Assembly: GCA_036401375.1 (NCBI GenBank)
Contig: DASWVB010000025.1
Location: forward strand, 1-56,453
DNA: 56,453 bases
Source of the DNA: DASWUZ01 sp036401375
GTDB taxonomy: Bacteria; Acidobacteriota; Terriglobia; Terriglobales; Acidobacteriaceae
Direction of reading: 5' to 3'
The translations under genes and the position numbers were made by a program. Under the pieces are notes generated by a model that was given only the letters and a program-made list of their open reading frames with translations, searched no databases and was not told the origin of the DNA. This document shows, piece after piece, positions 32,890 to 42,391 of this stretch (its first letter is position 1; each line of letters opens with the position of its first letter).

Positions 32890-34068
32890 TCAAAAATCGT
32901 GGTTGCTGTCGTCGGCAGCTATAGTGACATGCGCCTGCTGCCGTGTAGCTCGCGACTCGCTCGTCTCTTCGACCTGCGCTCTCAACCGTGCTACGGCCTG
33001 CCAGTTATCCTTGTGGGGACGCTCTGCTACCCAGGGAGGAAGCGGCATGCACAGGTAGTCGCTCAGCGCCTCGGCATGGCTCTCGTAGAGGGCTCGCATT
33101 GAGAGCAGACGTTCCTTGGAGTTGCTGTCCCGGCAGACGCTTATGTTCGCCTGGCAGAGTTCAGAGTAGAGTTGCTCAAACTGCGCTGCCGGCAGGCGGT
33201 CCTTAGTGAGTGGGATGGGAACAAGGCCAAAGACCTGCGACAGGTCGACCAGGGCGTGACGAGCCATGGCAAAGGTAAGCTGAGCCTGTCGCGCGGGATG
33301 CCCCTGGACACCCGCGATGAGCAAGGCGCAGCTATCGAGCACGGCGACCAGGGCGCTCAACCAGCTCTGATTGGTGTGCTGCGAGCGAAAGTAGCAAAGC
33401 AGCGGATAGGAGATGTGACTCTCCAGCAGTTCAGCCGACCAGCGCTCCCACTCCTCAAGCAATAAAACAAGCGCGGTGTCGCCCCCCTTGAACGAGTGGC
33501 GGCGCAGTAGTTCAAGCGCGGTGGGCGGCGAACCGGCACGAGCATCAAGGAGCGAGATGCTGACTTCGCGCCTTGAAAATGCCCCGTAGAGTACCGGGAA
33601 GTATCCAATCACCACGGCAACGAAGCCAAGTCCGGTGCCTGCTTCGAGGATGACCAGCTCGCGTGTCCAGCCGGTATGCGGCACGATGTCCCCCAGCCCG
33701 AGCGTAAAAATGGTTGTGCCGCTGACGTATAGATCGGTGAGAAAGTCTACGTGCCGCCCGAGGGAGTCGTTGAAGGGAGAGCCAAGCGCGAAGTAGACGA
33801 GCGCAAAGCCGAGCAGCATCGTGCCTGCCCAAATCACGATCAGGAAGACAAGCGAGAGTGGGCCGTAGAAGCTGAAAGCGGTCTCGCGCCGGCGGGGCGC
33901 GCAAATGCGCTTGGTGATGTACTTCCAGGGCCGCCAGGTCGCGATATAGAAGATTCTGGTGATGCGGAAGCGCCCCGTCGCGCGGCGCGGCAGTATCACG
34001 GTTTGGAAGGCGTCCAGCAGTACAAAGAAGACGCAGGCTAGGCCGGCCAGGAAGCTGATCAGGCGCAA
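32890..34068 (-). CDS. Two-TM potassium channel family protein
   Basis: 392 residues from a TTG at 34068 with an AGGGGG ribosome site; no ATG fits. After one N-terminal membrane helix comes the pore module: LSLVFLIVIWAGTMLLGFALVYF, a pore helix, the selectivity filter TLGLGD at 122-127 (SGTTIFTLGLGDIVP), and LGFVAVVIGYFPVLYG. The GLGD variant replaces GYGD at the second residue. The C-terminal 200 residues are helical and cytosolic with no recognised RCK/TrkA-N motif. Ion specificity is inferred from the filter only. Confidence 0.82.
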   Translation of the reverse strand: MRLISFLAGLACVFFVLLDAFQTVILPRRATGRFRITRIFYIATWRPWKYITKRICAPRRRETAFSFYGPLSLVFLIVIWAGTMLLGFALVYFALGSPFNDSLGRHVDFLTDLYVSGTTIFTLGLGDIVPHTGWTRELVILEAGTGLGFVAVVIGYFPVLYGAFSRREVSISLLDARAGSPPTALELLRRHSFKGGDTALVLLLEEWERWSAELLESHISYPLLCYFRSQHTNQSWLSALVAVLDSCALLIAGVQGHPARQAQLTFAMARHALVDLSQVFGLVPIPLTKDRLPAAQFEQLYSELCQANISVCRDSNSKERLLSMRALYESHAEALSDYLCMPLPPWVAERPHKDNWQAVARLRAQVEETSESRATRQQAHVTIAADDSNHDF

Positions 34069-34185
34069 GGATTTCCCCCTCCAGGGCTGGGACGGTCAGG
34101 TCATAGATGGCACAGTCGCGAGGCTTGATTCAGCAAAACAGGATTTCTGCCCTTGGTCAATGATTTTACTGATTGCTACGAAAGG

Positions 34186-34740
34186 CTAGGGCGTGCCCGG
34201 CCGGAGATGCAGCAAGCGGCCAATGTAAAGTTCACTCTCAATGACACCGGGCTGCACGTCCAGAGACTCGTAGAGCCTCTTCGCTTCCGTCCACAGTGCA
34301 ATCGCCTCCTGTGGCGGGCCGATATCGCTCTTGAGCAGGGCGAAGCCGCGTATGGTGTTTGCCAGATCTAGAGAGGTCGTGTTCCTGTCACCTCTGTAGA
34401 TTTCGAGTGCTTCGAGGTAACAGCCTTCAGCGAGCGACGCCTCTCCCTGCGTCCGAAGCAGGTCGCCAAGGTGACGAACCGTATGAGCGATCCTCATTCG
34501 GTCTGCAAGCTGGCGGTATATCGAGACTGCCTCTTCATAGTTTCTGCGCGCTGCGTCTGGCTCCTTTGCATCTCTCGCTGTCTGTCCTAGGCGAGTGAGA
34601 GCATGCGCCCGGGCATGCAGATTGTTTGTCTTTCGGCACATTTGCGCCGCCGCCGCGAAATCGTGCATCGCGTCTGTCAGACGGTGTTGTCGGCGCGCCT
34701 CTTCAGCACGGGCGAGGAGAAGGTCGATAGTGATGGCCAT
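34186..34740 (-). CDS. Tetratricopeptide repeat protein
   Basis: 184 residues of helical pairs: LLARAEEARRQHRLTDAMHDFAAAAQM, ARAHALTRLGQTARDAKEPDAARRNYEEAVSIYRQL, TVRHLGDLLRTQGEASLAEGCYLEALEIYRG, then two weaker units. No signal peptide or membrane segment. It starts 23 bases after the dnaE2 stop on the same strand, so it may be the last gene of the mutagenesis operon, which is unusual. A protein-interaction role is likely, partner unknown. Confidence 0.75.
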   Translation of the reverse strand: MAITIDLLLARAEEARRQHRLTDAMHDFAAAAQMCRKTNNLHARAHALTRLGQTARDAKEPDAARRNYEEAVSIYRQLADRMRIAHTVRHLGDLLRTQGEASLAEGCYLEALEIYRGDRNTTSLDLANTIRGFALLKSDIGPPQEAIALWTEAKRLYESLDVQPGVIESELYIGRLLHLRPGTP

Positions 34741-34763
34741 GATCTTGTGGTGATGTCCTATAT

Positions 34764-37700
34764 TTAATGGAAGTCGTGGGACTGAGTCTCGGCGTGCGTG
34801 ACTGCAAGCGGATAAACCTCGCGCGCCTGGACATGGACAATCGTGTCCTCATTCTGCAGCTTGCCCTCTATCAGCAGAAACTTGCCTCGCGTTACCAGCA
34901 TCCTCTCTCGTTCGTATAGATCGGGATGAATGATTATGTTGGCTATACCTGTCTCGTCTTCCATGGAAAGAAATATGAAACCGCTGGCGGTGCCTGGTCT
35001 CTGGCGAGCTATGACGCATCCAGCCGTACGAACATACTCACCATCTCTACGCTTTGCCAGTTCAGCCGCTGACCATATACTCTGCCTGCGAAGCTCCGCC
35101 CGCTTGTAACTCATCGGGTGAGGACCGATGGTCAGTCCAGTTCCGGAATAATCAGAGACAATTCTCTCTTCTGTCGTCATCTGGTTAAGTGGCGACATTG
35201 CTTTTAGACGGGAGCTCCTTATTGGAGCTACGATCTCGGCACTATTTGCTGCAATATCTGTGTAGTCCTGACAATCTGCATTTCTGAGTTCTTCGCCTAC
35301 ATTTTCAATGCCGTAGAGGAGTGGTCCAACAGGGCGTCCCGCCTGCTCTACCTGCCAGAGTGCGTCACGCCGGTGCCTGATCTCTTCAAATTGATTAAGC
35401 GCTCCGATACGTGCCAACTGAACCATGTCTTTGCTGTTCAGTGCTGGAACCCGCACAACCAGGTTCTCTACACTTGTATATGTTCCATGCGACTGCCGGC
35501 TTGCCACGATTGCCTCGCCTGCATTCTGCCGCATACCTTTGACATACATCAGACCCAGGCGAAGCGATAATGACTTGTCCCGCTCCCGCTCCAGGGTGCA
35601 CTGCCAGCTTGACTGCTGCACATCAACAGGCTTGATGCGAAGGCCATGGCGCTGCGCATCTTTCACAATTACCGCCGGCATATAGAATCCCATCGGCTGG
35701 TTATTCAACATGGCACACGTAAATGCCGCCAGAAAATGTACCTTGATATATGCGGAAGCATAGGCAATCAGTGCGAAGCTGGCGGCGTGGCTCTCCGGAA
35801 AGCCATAAAGTGCAAATGAAGTGATGCTCTGGATGATGCTTTCCTGTACAGGTAGATCTATCTTGTTGTTTGTCATTCCGGCACGGAGCTTGACAGTAAG
35901 CTCCCGCATCCGCTCCATAGAACGCCGCATCCCTACTGCTCGTCGAAGCTCTTCTGCCTCAGCACCAGTGAAGCTTGCCACGGTCATGGCGATCCTCAGC
36001 AGCTGCTCCTGGAAGAGCGGAACACCAAGCGTGCGTTCAAGCACTGGTATAAGCGAAGGATGTGGGTAGGTAACCTCTTCCTTTTTCTGACGGCGGCGCA
36101 TGTAGGGGTGCATCATTTTGCCTACGATGGGACCAGGACGAATAATGGCTACCTGTACCACGATGTCGTAGAAGCAGGAAGGTGAATTGCGCGGAAGCGA
36201 GGCCATCTGTGCACGACTCTCCACCTGGAACATGCCAACGGTATCGGCACGGCACAGAGTCTGGTATACGATGTCGTCCTGAGGCAATGTCGCCAGATTT
36301 ATAGCTTGACCATAGTGTTGCGGAATTGTGTCGAGACAATCCTTGATTACAGCCATCATTCCGAGACCGAGCAGGTCTACCTTGATTAGACCAAGGTCGG
36401 CGCAGTCTTCCTTGTCCCATTGAACGACGGTGCGACCAGGCATTGACGCCCGTTCCAGTGGAACAACATGGTTGAGCATACCCTGGCATATAACCATTCC
36501 GCCCGAATGCTGTCCCAGATGGCGAGGCAGATCCTGCAGGTTGAGGCATAGCTCGAGGTACTTGGCAATGCGCGGATTACCTAACTCAAAGCCAGCCTGC
36601 CGAAAGTGATGCTGAAGCGTATCGGTCTCGGACTTCCACTCCCAGTTACCTACCAATCCGGACAACTTGGTGGTCGTCACTTCATCAAAGCCAAGCACCT
36701 TCCCTACCTCTCGCGCTGCAGAACGGCCGCGGTAGGTTATGACATTGGCAGTCATAGCCGCACCCAGCTCTCCATAGCGCTGATATATATACTGAATTGC
36801 CATCTCGCGCTTGTCGCCGGATGGCAGATCGAGATCGATGTCGGGCCATTCCCCGCGGCTCTCACTCAAGAACCGTTCAAAGAGCAGATCCATGCCGATA
36901 GGATCAACAGCGGTGATTTCAAGGGCGTAGCAAACAGCTGAATTAGCTGCGCTTCCGCGCCCCTGGACCAGGATTCCATGCTGCTGGCAGAACCTGATGA
37001 TGTCCCACACGATCAGGAAGTATCCTTCAAAGCCCAGCTTGCGGATAAGCTCAAGTTCGCGCTCCACCTGCCTCTTCGCGCGTTCCAGGAGATGACGATT
37101 TGAAGGTGTATCATAGCGCCGTGATACTCCTTCCGCCACACGTTTGCGAAGGAAAGAATCCATCGTCTCTCCATCAGCAACAGGATATCGAGGAAACTCA
37201 TAACCCAGGTCATCAAGCTGAAATTGCAGACGCTGTGAAATAGCAGCTGTATTCTCAACTGCATGGGCTACGTCATAAAATATGCGGCTCATCTCGCGTG
37301 CTGAGCGGAGTTGACGCTCTGAATTAGACGCTAGCAGCCGCCCCGCTTTTTCCAGGCTTGTATGGTGACGAATACTGGTGAAGACATCCATGACCTCCCG
37401 TTCATATGCTGACGCATAGCGCACTCCATTTGTGGCTACTATGGGGATATGGAGCGAAGCGGCGATCCGCAGCGCAATCTGATTCTGCCATTCTTCACGA
37501 CGCTCAAAGTGCCGTTGTAATTCGATATAGACATTGTCGCCACCATAAATACTGATCAGCTTTTCTACTGCCTGGCGCGCGGCTCCCTCACCTTTATGAA
37601 AGAGTGCAGCGGCTAATGGGCCCTCCGCGCCGCCGGTCAGGCAGATAAGCCCGGCAGAGTATTCACGCAAGTCATCGATTGTCGCCGCGCCCTCCAGCTT

Positions 37701-38072
37701 GGTGGTCTCGCGCAGCTTGAAGCGAGTAATCAGCTGGCATAAGTTCTGGTATCCAAGACGCGAGGTACATAGTAGGGTGACGCGGACCGGCTGGGATAAA
37801 TGTTGATGCGGCAGCCAATCGGGTGGAGTCGCGCGAAGCCCGAGATCGCTCACCGATACTTCCGCTCCTATATGAGCACGCACTCCTGCAGTAGCTTTTG
37901 CTTTGGTATGAAAGCGGGCTGAACCATAGACGCCATTACGATCGGTAAGTGCAATGGCCGGCAGCTCTAACTCTCCCGCTCGCTCAATCAGCTTCTCGGG
38001 CAGAGAGGCACCTTCAAGAAAGCTGAAGGCGCTTGATGCGTGAAGTTCTACATACTCAGATCGTTTAGACAT
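34764..38072 (-). CDS. dnaE2: Error-prone DNA polymerase III alpha-type (DnaE2/ImuC)
   Basis: 1102 residues, the DnaE2 length. The start MSKRSEYVELHASSAFSFLEGAS is the family PHP opening. The catalytic acidic residues are present: PDIDLDL (two Asp) and the third Asp in GLIKVDLLGLGMM. HQH-like RGSAANSAVCYALEIT, the beta-binding region and a C-terminal OB fold (VRTAGCVIARQRPGTASGFIFLSMED) are intact. DnaE2 is the translesion polymerase acting with ImuA and ImuB. It lies 8 bases after imuB. Codons such as ATA and other AT-ending choices are commoner here than in flanking genes by eye, hinting at horizontal origin. The TPR gene follows. Confidence 0.95.
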   Translation of the reverse strand: MSKRSEYVELHASSAFSFLEGASLPEKLIERAGELELPAIALTDRNGVYGSARFHTKAKATAGVRAHIGAEVSVSDLGLRATPPDWLPHQHLSQPVRVTLLCTSRLGYQNLCQLITRFKLRETTKLEGAATIDDLREYSAGLICLTGGAEGPLAAALFHKGEGAARQAVEKLISIYGGDNVYIELQRHFERREEWQNQIALRIAASLHIPIVATNGVRYASAYEREVMDVFTSIRHHTSLEKAGRLLASNSERQLRSAREMSRIFYDVAHAVENTAAISQRLQFQLDDLGYEFPRYPVADGETMDSFLRKRVAEGVSRRYDTPSNRHLLERAKRQVERELELIRKLGFEGYFLIVWDIIRFCQQHGILVQGRGSAANSAVCYALEITAVDPIGMDLLFERFLSESRGEWPDIDLDLPSGDKREMAIQYIYQRYGELGAAMTANVITYRGRSAAREVGKVLGFDEVTTTKLSGLVGNWEWKSETDTLQHHFRQAGFELGNPRIAKYLELCLNLQDLPRHLGQHSGGMVICQGMLNHVVPLERASMPGRTVVQWDKEDCADLGLIKVDLLGLGMMAVIKDCLDTIPQHYGQAINLATLPQDDIVYQTLCRADTVGMFQVESRAQMASLPRNSPSCFYDIVVQVAIIRPGPIVGKMMHPYMRRRQKKEEVTYPHPSLIPVLERTLGVPLFQEQLLRIAMTVASFTGAEAEELRRAVGMRRSMERMRELTVKLRAGMTNNKIDLPVQESIIQSITSFALYGFPESHAASFALIAYASAYIKVHFLAAFTCAMLNNQPMGFYMPAVIVKDAQRHGLRIKPVDVQQSSWQCTLERERDKSLSLRLGLMYVKGMRQNAGEAIVASRQSHGTYTSVENLVVRVPALNSKDMVQLARIGALNQFEEIRHRRDALWQVEQAGRPVGPLLYGIENVGEELRNADCQDYTDIAANSAEIVAPIRSSRLKAMSPLNQMTTEERIVSDYSGTGLTIGPHPMSYKRAELRRQSIWSAAELAKRRDGEYVRTAGCVIARQRPGTASGFIFLSMEDETGIANIIIHPDLYERERMLVTRGKFLLIEGKLQNEDTIVHVQAREVYPLAVTHAETQSHDFH

Positions 38073-38080
38073 AATGCCAG

Positions 38081-39634
38081 TCAGTCATACAGCGCTTCGA
38101 TGAGCCACTGACGGCGCATCAGGTCATGTGTAATCAGGCAGCACAAACGCGCATCTTTGCCGGGAGTCTCGGCCATGATGTCCCACTCTTCGCGTGACCA
38201 TCGTGTGACACTCCACCAGGCGCCGCTCTCTCTCCAGGGACCATAGGCGGCGCGGACTATATACCTGCGATTGCGGAATGCAAAGCTGCCGGGCTGTTCG
38301 GAGACAAGCTGCAGTTGCAGCGGCTCAGGTGGGCGGATGCGGCGTATCGATGGGCGAGTTCCCCTGCTGCCATCTTCCGTGACATCAGGTTTTGCATTAA
38401 GTACTTTGAATGACGAGTTCTGAAAGCTATCTGGCTGATGGGTATCCTGCAGTTGAGGTGAGCCTACTCGACCCTCTCCAACAATGGCTGACAGGCGGGC
38501 CAGGGTTACATCCAATCTTGAGGCCTCGGGCAGCTGAGGCGAAAATAGACCCAGCTGAACCTTGGCAGCTTGTCCTGTCTCGGCGTGCATGGTCATAGCT
38601 ATAACAGCTGCGTGAGGAGGATGAGCTTCCATGTCAAGCTGGATAAGCTTTAGCAGCAGCTTGCGATCATCAGTCGGGGTGGCTGGCCTGATGCTTCTTA
38701 TGTGTTCCGCGCCACCCTCCACGGTAAAATGGGTTGTTATGCCTGTAAGGGAATGAGCATGCCTGCGTGCGCGCACCAGTAGTTGATCGATCATGGGGGA
38801 GAGAACGAAGAGCAAGGAATCTAGAATCTCTACCGGCGCGTCAAAGACAAATGTCTCTTTTAATTCGTTCTTTAGCTCCAGAGGTCTGAACAGATGCGGA
38901 CGGACGCCCTTTGCCAGTTGCAGCATGCGCTTGCCCTCCTGGCCAAAACGGGATATAAGCTCGACCTCAGGCAAATCTGCCAGCGCACCCAGGCTTTTAA
39001 TCCCCCACATACATAAAGTGCTGACGTGAGCTTGTGATAAGTCGAGCACTCCAAGCGGGAGCTTGCCAAGATACCTCGCTTCCTCGCCCGAGGGGACGAT
39101 GGTGACATTACTGCATGCACGCGCAGTGGCTACTGCAGTGTGGTAGTTAGTACTTCCTGCCAGGGATGCATATATACCTATATTAGTTAGGTCAATGCGG
39201 AGCTTTTGAGCAAGCTCATGTGGTGGTCCAAACAGCTTTTCTGTACCTGTGATATCCAGTACGCAGATATAGGACGATGCGCTGCCTGATATCTGCTCAT
39301 CCCTGACTGACTTACCCGAGGTATTCTCCCTAGCAGGTTCTTCTACAGATGGGGAATACCTGCCCGCGCATTCAAGCACGGCCTGACGGGCCTGCACCTC
39401 CTCAGTCGTGCTGCGGATCAGGACATTAGCGCCTGCCAGTGTCTCTGCCTCTACCCTGGTCATGCCAATTGCCACACCCTGCTTCTGGGCAGAGCGATTG
39501 ACAGAGCAGACGCGCTCCAATGGTGGATTACCCTCGAGTACCGCTACGGGATGGTTACGGAGACTTACACGCAGCCGTAGAAGAGCCTGGGCTGGAAAAT
39601 TAAGCACGCAGACGCAAAGGTATTGAGGCTCCAT
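38081..39634 (-). CDS. imuB: ImuB, Y-family polymerase-like adaptor
   Basis: 517 residues; start 2 bases after the imuA stop, with AAGG ahead. It carries the Y-family fold but the catalytic acidics are gone: the N-terminal strand reads VCVLNFPAQA and the second site CVLDITGTEKLFGPP instead of SIDE. Known ImuB proteins are similarly catalytically dead and act as the hub linking ImuA, DnaE2 and the beta clamp. A clamp-binding motif QLGLF is present at 360-364, before a Ser/Asp-rich linker and a C-terminal domain ending WLIEALYD. The adaptor role is inferred from the family and context. Confidence 0.93.
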   Translation of the reverse strand: MEPQYLCVCVLNFPAQALLRLRVSLRNHPVAVLEGNPPLERVCSVNRSAQKQGVAIGMTRVEAETLAGANVLIRSTTEEVQARQAVLECAGRYSPSVEEPARENTSGKSVRDEQISGSASSYICVLDITGTEKLFGPPHELAQKLRIDLTNIGIYASLAGSTNYHTAVATARACSNVTIVPSGEEARYLGKLPLGVLDLSQAHVSTLCMWGIKSLGALADLPEVELISRFGQEGKRMLQLAKGVRPHLFRPLELKNELKETFVFDAPVEILDSLLFVLSPMIDQLLVRARRHAHSLTGITTHFTVEGGAEHIRSIRPATPTDDRKLLLKLIQLDMEAHPPHAAVIAMTMHAETGQAAKVQLGLFSPQLPEASRLDVTLARLSAIVGEGRVGSPQLQDTHQPDSFQNSSFKVLNAKPDVTEDGSRGTRPSIRRIRPPEPLQLQLVSEQPGSFAFRNRRYIVRAAYGPWRESGAWWSVTRWSREEWDIMAETPGKDARLCCLITHDLMRRQWLIEALYD

Positions 39635-39636
39635 GG

Positions 39637-40986
39637 CTAGCCTTTCGAGTGGCGCGCCACATAATTCGCAGTGGCCGCGGGCTTGTAGAGGTTTTGTTTG
39701 GATGGCACTGATGTATCAGCAGGCGAATACATAGCACTCTGCCAGGTCGACTGGGGCTGCTTGCGCCCGATGTTCAAGAAGACAGGTTCTGGAGCAGGAG
39801 CAAACCTCTGCCTCGAAGCGCCGGTTTCATATCCGGCACTCTCGATTACCGTCGTTCCAAATAGGGCCATGGGCTCAAATCTAAGAACCATGGCAGCGCT
39901 GCTCTTTGCGCAGGAGGTCTGCGCGATGACGATCAGGCTCGATCGGCTCAGGTCTGCGGCTTGGCGAAAGCGGAACCAGGTTGCGAGCGGAATGCGCATC
40001 GCATGCTCCGGCCCGATGCTGCCAATATCGAGGACGATTGCGCTAAACCCGCCAGCCTGCAGCAGCAGGTCCGTCGCTCGCAAGGCCTGGTCGAGGCGCG
40101 TCCATGGCCTTGCATCCTTTACCGGTTTGAATCGCGGCAGAGGGTTGCAGGCTGCTGCGGATGCATCCAGAGCTCTGACATGGGCGCTGCGTCGCGGATC
40201 ATGCGCTGCCTCATAGCATGCAGGGCAGTAGGTTACGCAGTCCGATGCCTGGTGTTCGACGATGTACTGACTGCGGCCTGGATGGCGATCCGTACTCACC
40301 TGCTCATTACGTGTTACGGGCCTAAGTGGTCGCCTGTCTGGTTTATCCGGATCAGATGCATGCGTCTCGATCTTTCTGTTGGGAGCGCCCGGGGTGTTCG
40401 GTTTGGATTGGTTGCGAATGCGATGTGGCTGCTGATTTGTATGAGAATCATGGAGCAGATCTTCGATAGCTGCATCCATACCGCGTACTTCATTGCGAGG
40501 ATGCTGGCCAGCACAACCGTGCTGAATTCTAGTCACGGGAGAAATCTTCTGCTCACGTTTCAGTTTGGCTGGGCCCGAGGCTGCCGTCGTTGCCATGCGC
40601 TGCGCCAGTGCCTGGGAAGTTATAGACCTGGCATCCGGTTTTGTATCGCTGCACCGCACCCATAACAGCTGCGAGAGCTTCACACCGTTCGCTGCGGCGG
40701 ACTCCGGATCAAAGCAGTCGTTTACGTCGACCCATGCGCAGACGCGGCCTTCCCTGTTGCGCTCGGCTATAAAAGAGAGAGTCGCGGTCATCCTCCCCGA
40801 GCATTCCGGACCCACCATTTCACTGATTGCACCAATAGGCAGACCACCGCTCAGCTGGGCATCGATCTGCTCAATGCCGGTGGAGGCAACCTCCCGTATG
40901 GTTCGCGGCGCAGGGGTGAGTGCGCCGGCAAACCGGCTGGAGAGAGAGGCTTCGATATGTGTGCGCAGGGCGTGAGCAGAGGGCAT
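39637..40986 (-). CDS. imuA: ImuA, RecA-like mutasome component with large insert
   Basis: 449 residues, well above the roughly 230-300 usual for ImuA. The core is RecA-like: IEQIDAQLSGGLPIGAISEMVGPECSGRMTATLSF (P-loop-like, with Arg instead of Lys in GPECSGRMT), GRVCAWVDVNDCFDPESAAANGV, then LLLQAGGFSAIVLDIGSI and TWFRFRQAADLSRSSLIVIAQT. An about 175-residue insert (112-288) is polar and Asn/Pro/Arg-rich and contains C-x3-C-x2-C (Cys250, 254, 257) with nearby His. First gene of the imuA-imuB-dnaE2 cassette. Its promoter region shows no LexA site that I can name. Confidence 0.85.
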   Translation of the reverse strand: MPSAHALRTHIEASLSSRFAGALTPAPRTIREVASTGIEQIDAQLSGGLPIGAISEMVGPECSGRMTATLSFIAERNREGRVCAWVDVNDCFDPESAAANGVKLSQLLWVRCSDTKPDARSITSQALAQRMATTAASGPAKLKREQKISPVTRIQHGCAGQHPRNEVRGMDAAIEDLLHDSHTNQQPHRIRNQSKPNTPGAPNRKIETHASDPDKPDRRPLRPVTRNEQVSTDRHPGRSQYIVEHQASDCVTYCPACYEAAHDPRRSAHVRALDASAAACNPLPRFKPVKDARPWTRLDQALRATDLLLQAGGFSAIVLDIGSIGPEHAMRIPLATWFRFRQAADLSRSSLIVIAQTSCAKSSAAMVLRFEPMALFGTTVIESAGYETGASRQRFAPAPEPVFLNIGRKQPQSTWQSAMYSPADTSVPSKQNLYKPAATANYVARHSKG

Positions 40987-41217
40987 TAAGGCTGATCCAA
41001 GGCGGCTACGTCTTCGCCTTTTATTCGCTTTAGGATGCAGCTTAAACCCGTAGATGTCAAAGTGGAAAACTTCAGGGATGTAAGTCTATGAATCTACAGA
41101 ACTGGGCGTTAAGTCAGTCGATCACTTGCTCCGACTGCAGCAAACCTGGATCCCGGTCCGGTAGCTTGCATGGCCGATAATTCGTCAAGCGTCATATTGC
41201 ATGACAACAGAGCTGAA

Positions 41218-42216
41218 TCAGTAGCTGCCCTTGATCGGGGTGATAGCGTTCTTTGACTCTGGAGCACGCGGATCGACCCCAAAATCCCACACCGATAGAT
41301 TCATCTCCTTGGGGGAGAGTATCTCCATCAATGCGTACTCGCCAAAGGAGAGCGGCTCCTTTGGTGTGAGCTTCATCCAGTGGCGGCCGGGCAGCACCTC
41401 AGCCTGGGTGGCGACGATGTTCTCCGATTCTGAGACTTGCCCCAGCATGCTCACGTTCATGGCGGCGATCACGCGGGTCTGCCGCTTGGTCTGTACCCGC
41501 ACGATAGCGTACCGGCTGGAGGGAGAGCTGTGGGCGTTCTTGTCCTTAACCGATCCTGCACCCTGAGTATCGACGACGTGCGCTGACGGTTCAGCCTCGG
41601 GCAGGTCGCCATCGGCATGATCCGGATCGATGCTGACGTAGACCACGGGCTCACTTACATGAAACTGCACCTTGGATCGGGGCCCCTCGATCTGGATGAG
41701 CTGCCTGGTTCCACCAAACGGATTGATCGCGGCCCGCAGCACATTATGCGTGCGGTTCTCGTTGACGTCGCCGCTGTTCTGCAGCAGTTCGACGAGCTCG
41801 GGGCCGCCCTGGAACGTATCCATCACCCACACTCCATCAGAGTCAGGGAGACGTAGTCCAGGAGCGACCTGAGGCGTCAGCGCCGCCAGGTCAGCGCGCT
41901 CCGCCTGCTCCTCTTTGTCGATGGCGGCTGCCTCTTCTGAGGAGGGCGGCTCTGCCGGCGCGCTCGCGGACACATCTGCTGCATGGTCTTTAGCCCACTT
42001 TTCGGTGGCAGGCCAGTCGACCAGGTTGGCGGGGAGCTCTTCCCAGTCACCGCCGCGTTCAGCGCTGATATAGCGCACGCGATCGTGCACCACCTTATAC
42101 TTCGTGACGATCTGGTAGGAGCCGTCCTTGAGGACCAGGCGGCGATAGCTGGTCTGTGCCCAGGCGCAGACCGTCAGCAACAAAAACCCGCAACAAATGT
42201 GACGGAGTGGTCGCAT
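41218..42216 (-). CDS. Exported acidobacterial hypothetical protein
   Basis: 332 residues from ATG 42216 with a signal peptide (HICCGFLLLTVCAWAQ). An N-terminal SH3-like segment (RRLVLKDGSYQIVTKYKVVHDRVRYISAERGGDWEELPANLVDW) is followed by an acidic linker and a beta-rich half with GVWVMDTFQGGPELVEL and RHWMKLTPKEPLSFGEYALMEI. The pattern is familiar from soil acidobacterial genomes, but no function is known. Divergent from the small GTG-start gene, sharing the intergenic region 42217-42391. Confidence 0.7.
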   Translation of the reverse strand: MRPLRHICCGFLLLTVCAWAQTSYRRLVLKDGSYQIVTKYKVVHDRVRYISAERGGDWEELPANLVDWPATEKWAKDHAADVSASAPAEPPSSEEAAAIDKEEQAERADLAALTPQVAPGLRLPDSDGVWVMDTFQGGPELVELLQNSGDVNENRTHNVLRAAINPFGGTRQLIQIEGPRSKVQFHVSEPVVYVSIDPDHADGDLPEAEPSAHVVDTQGAGSVKDKNAHSSPSSRYAIVRVQTKRQTRVIAAMNVSMLGQVSESENIVATQAEVLPGRHWMKLTPKEPLSFGEYALMEILSPKEMNLSVWDFGVDPRAPESKNAITPIKGSY

Positions 42217-42391
42217 CAAACGTCTATTAGACGGGAGTATGGGTTTGAAGTCACCTGCTTCCAGGGCAGTGCTCCAGCAGGCATCGGCTTCATTCTTGTA
42301 TATCTCATCTATATAGCTCCAGCCTCTGCCGGGGTGCGGGCGAGACCGTAAATACCCGTCGAAACTTTATACTTTGAAGTTGGAGTAGCTC

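Noticed and set aside
39698..40665. Overlapping plus-strand frames (172 and 234 residues) opposite imuA
   Set aside because: Shadows of the imuA coding strand; no ribosome sites and no family resemblance.
40987..41217. Possible LexA site upstream of imuA
   Set aside because: No GAAC-N4-GTTC, GTTC-N7-GTTC or clean CTGT-N8-ACAG pair found; a CTGT...AGAC near-match is too weak.
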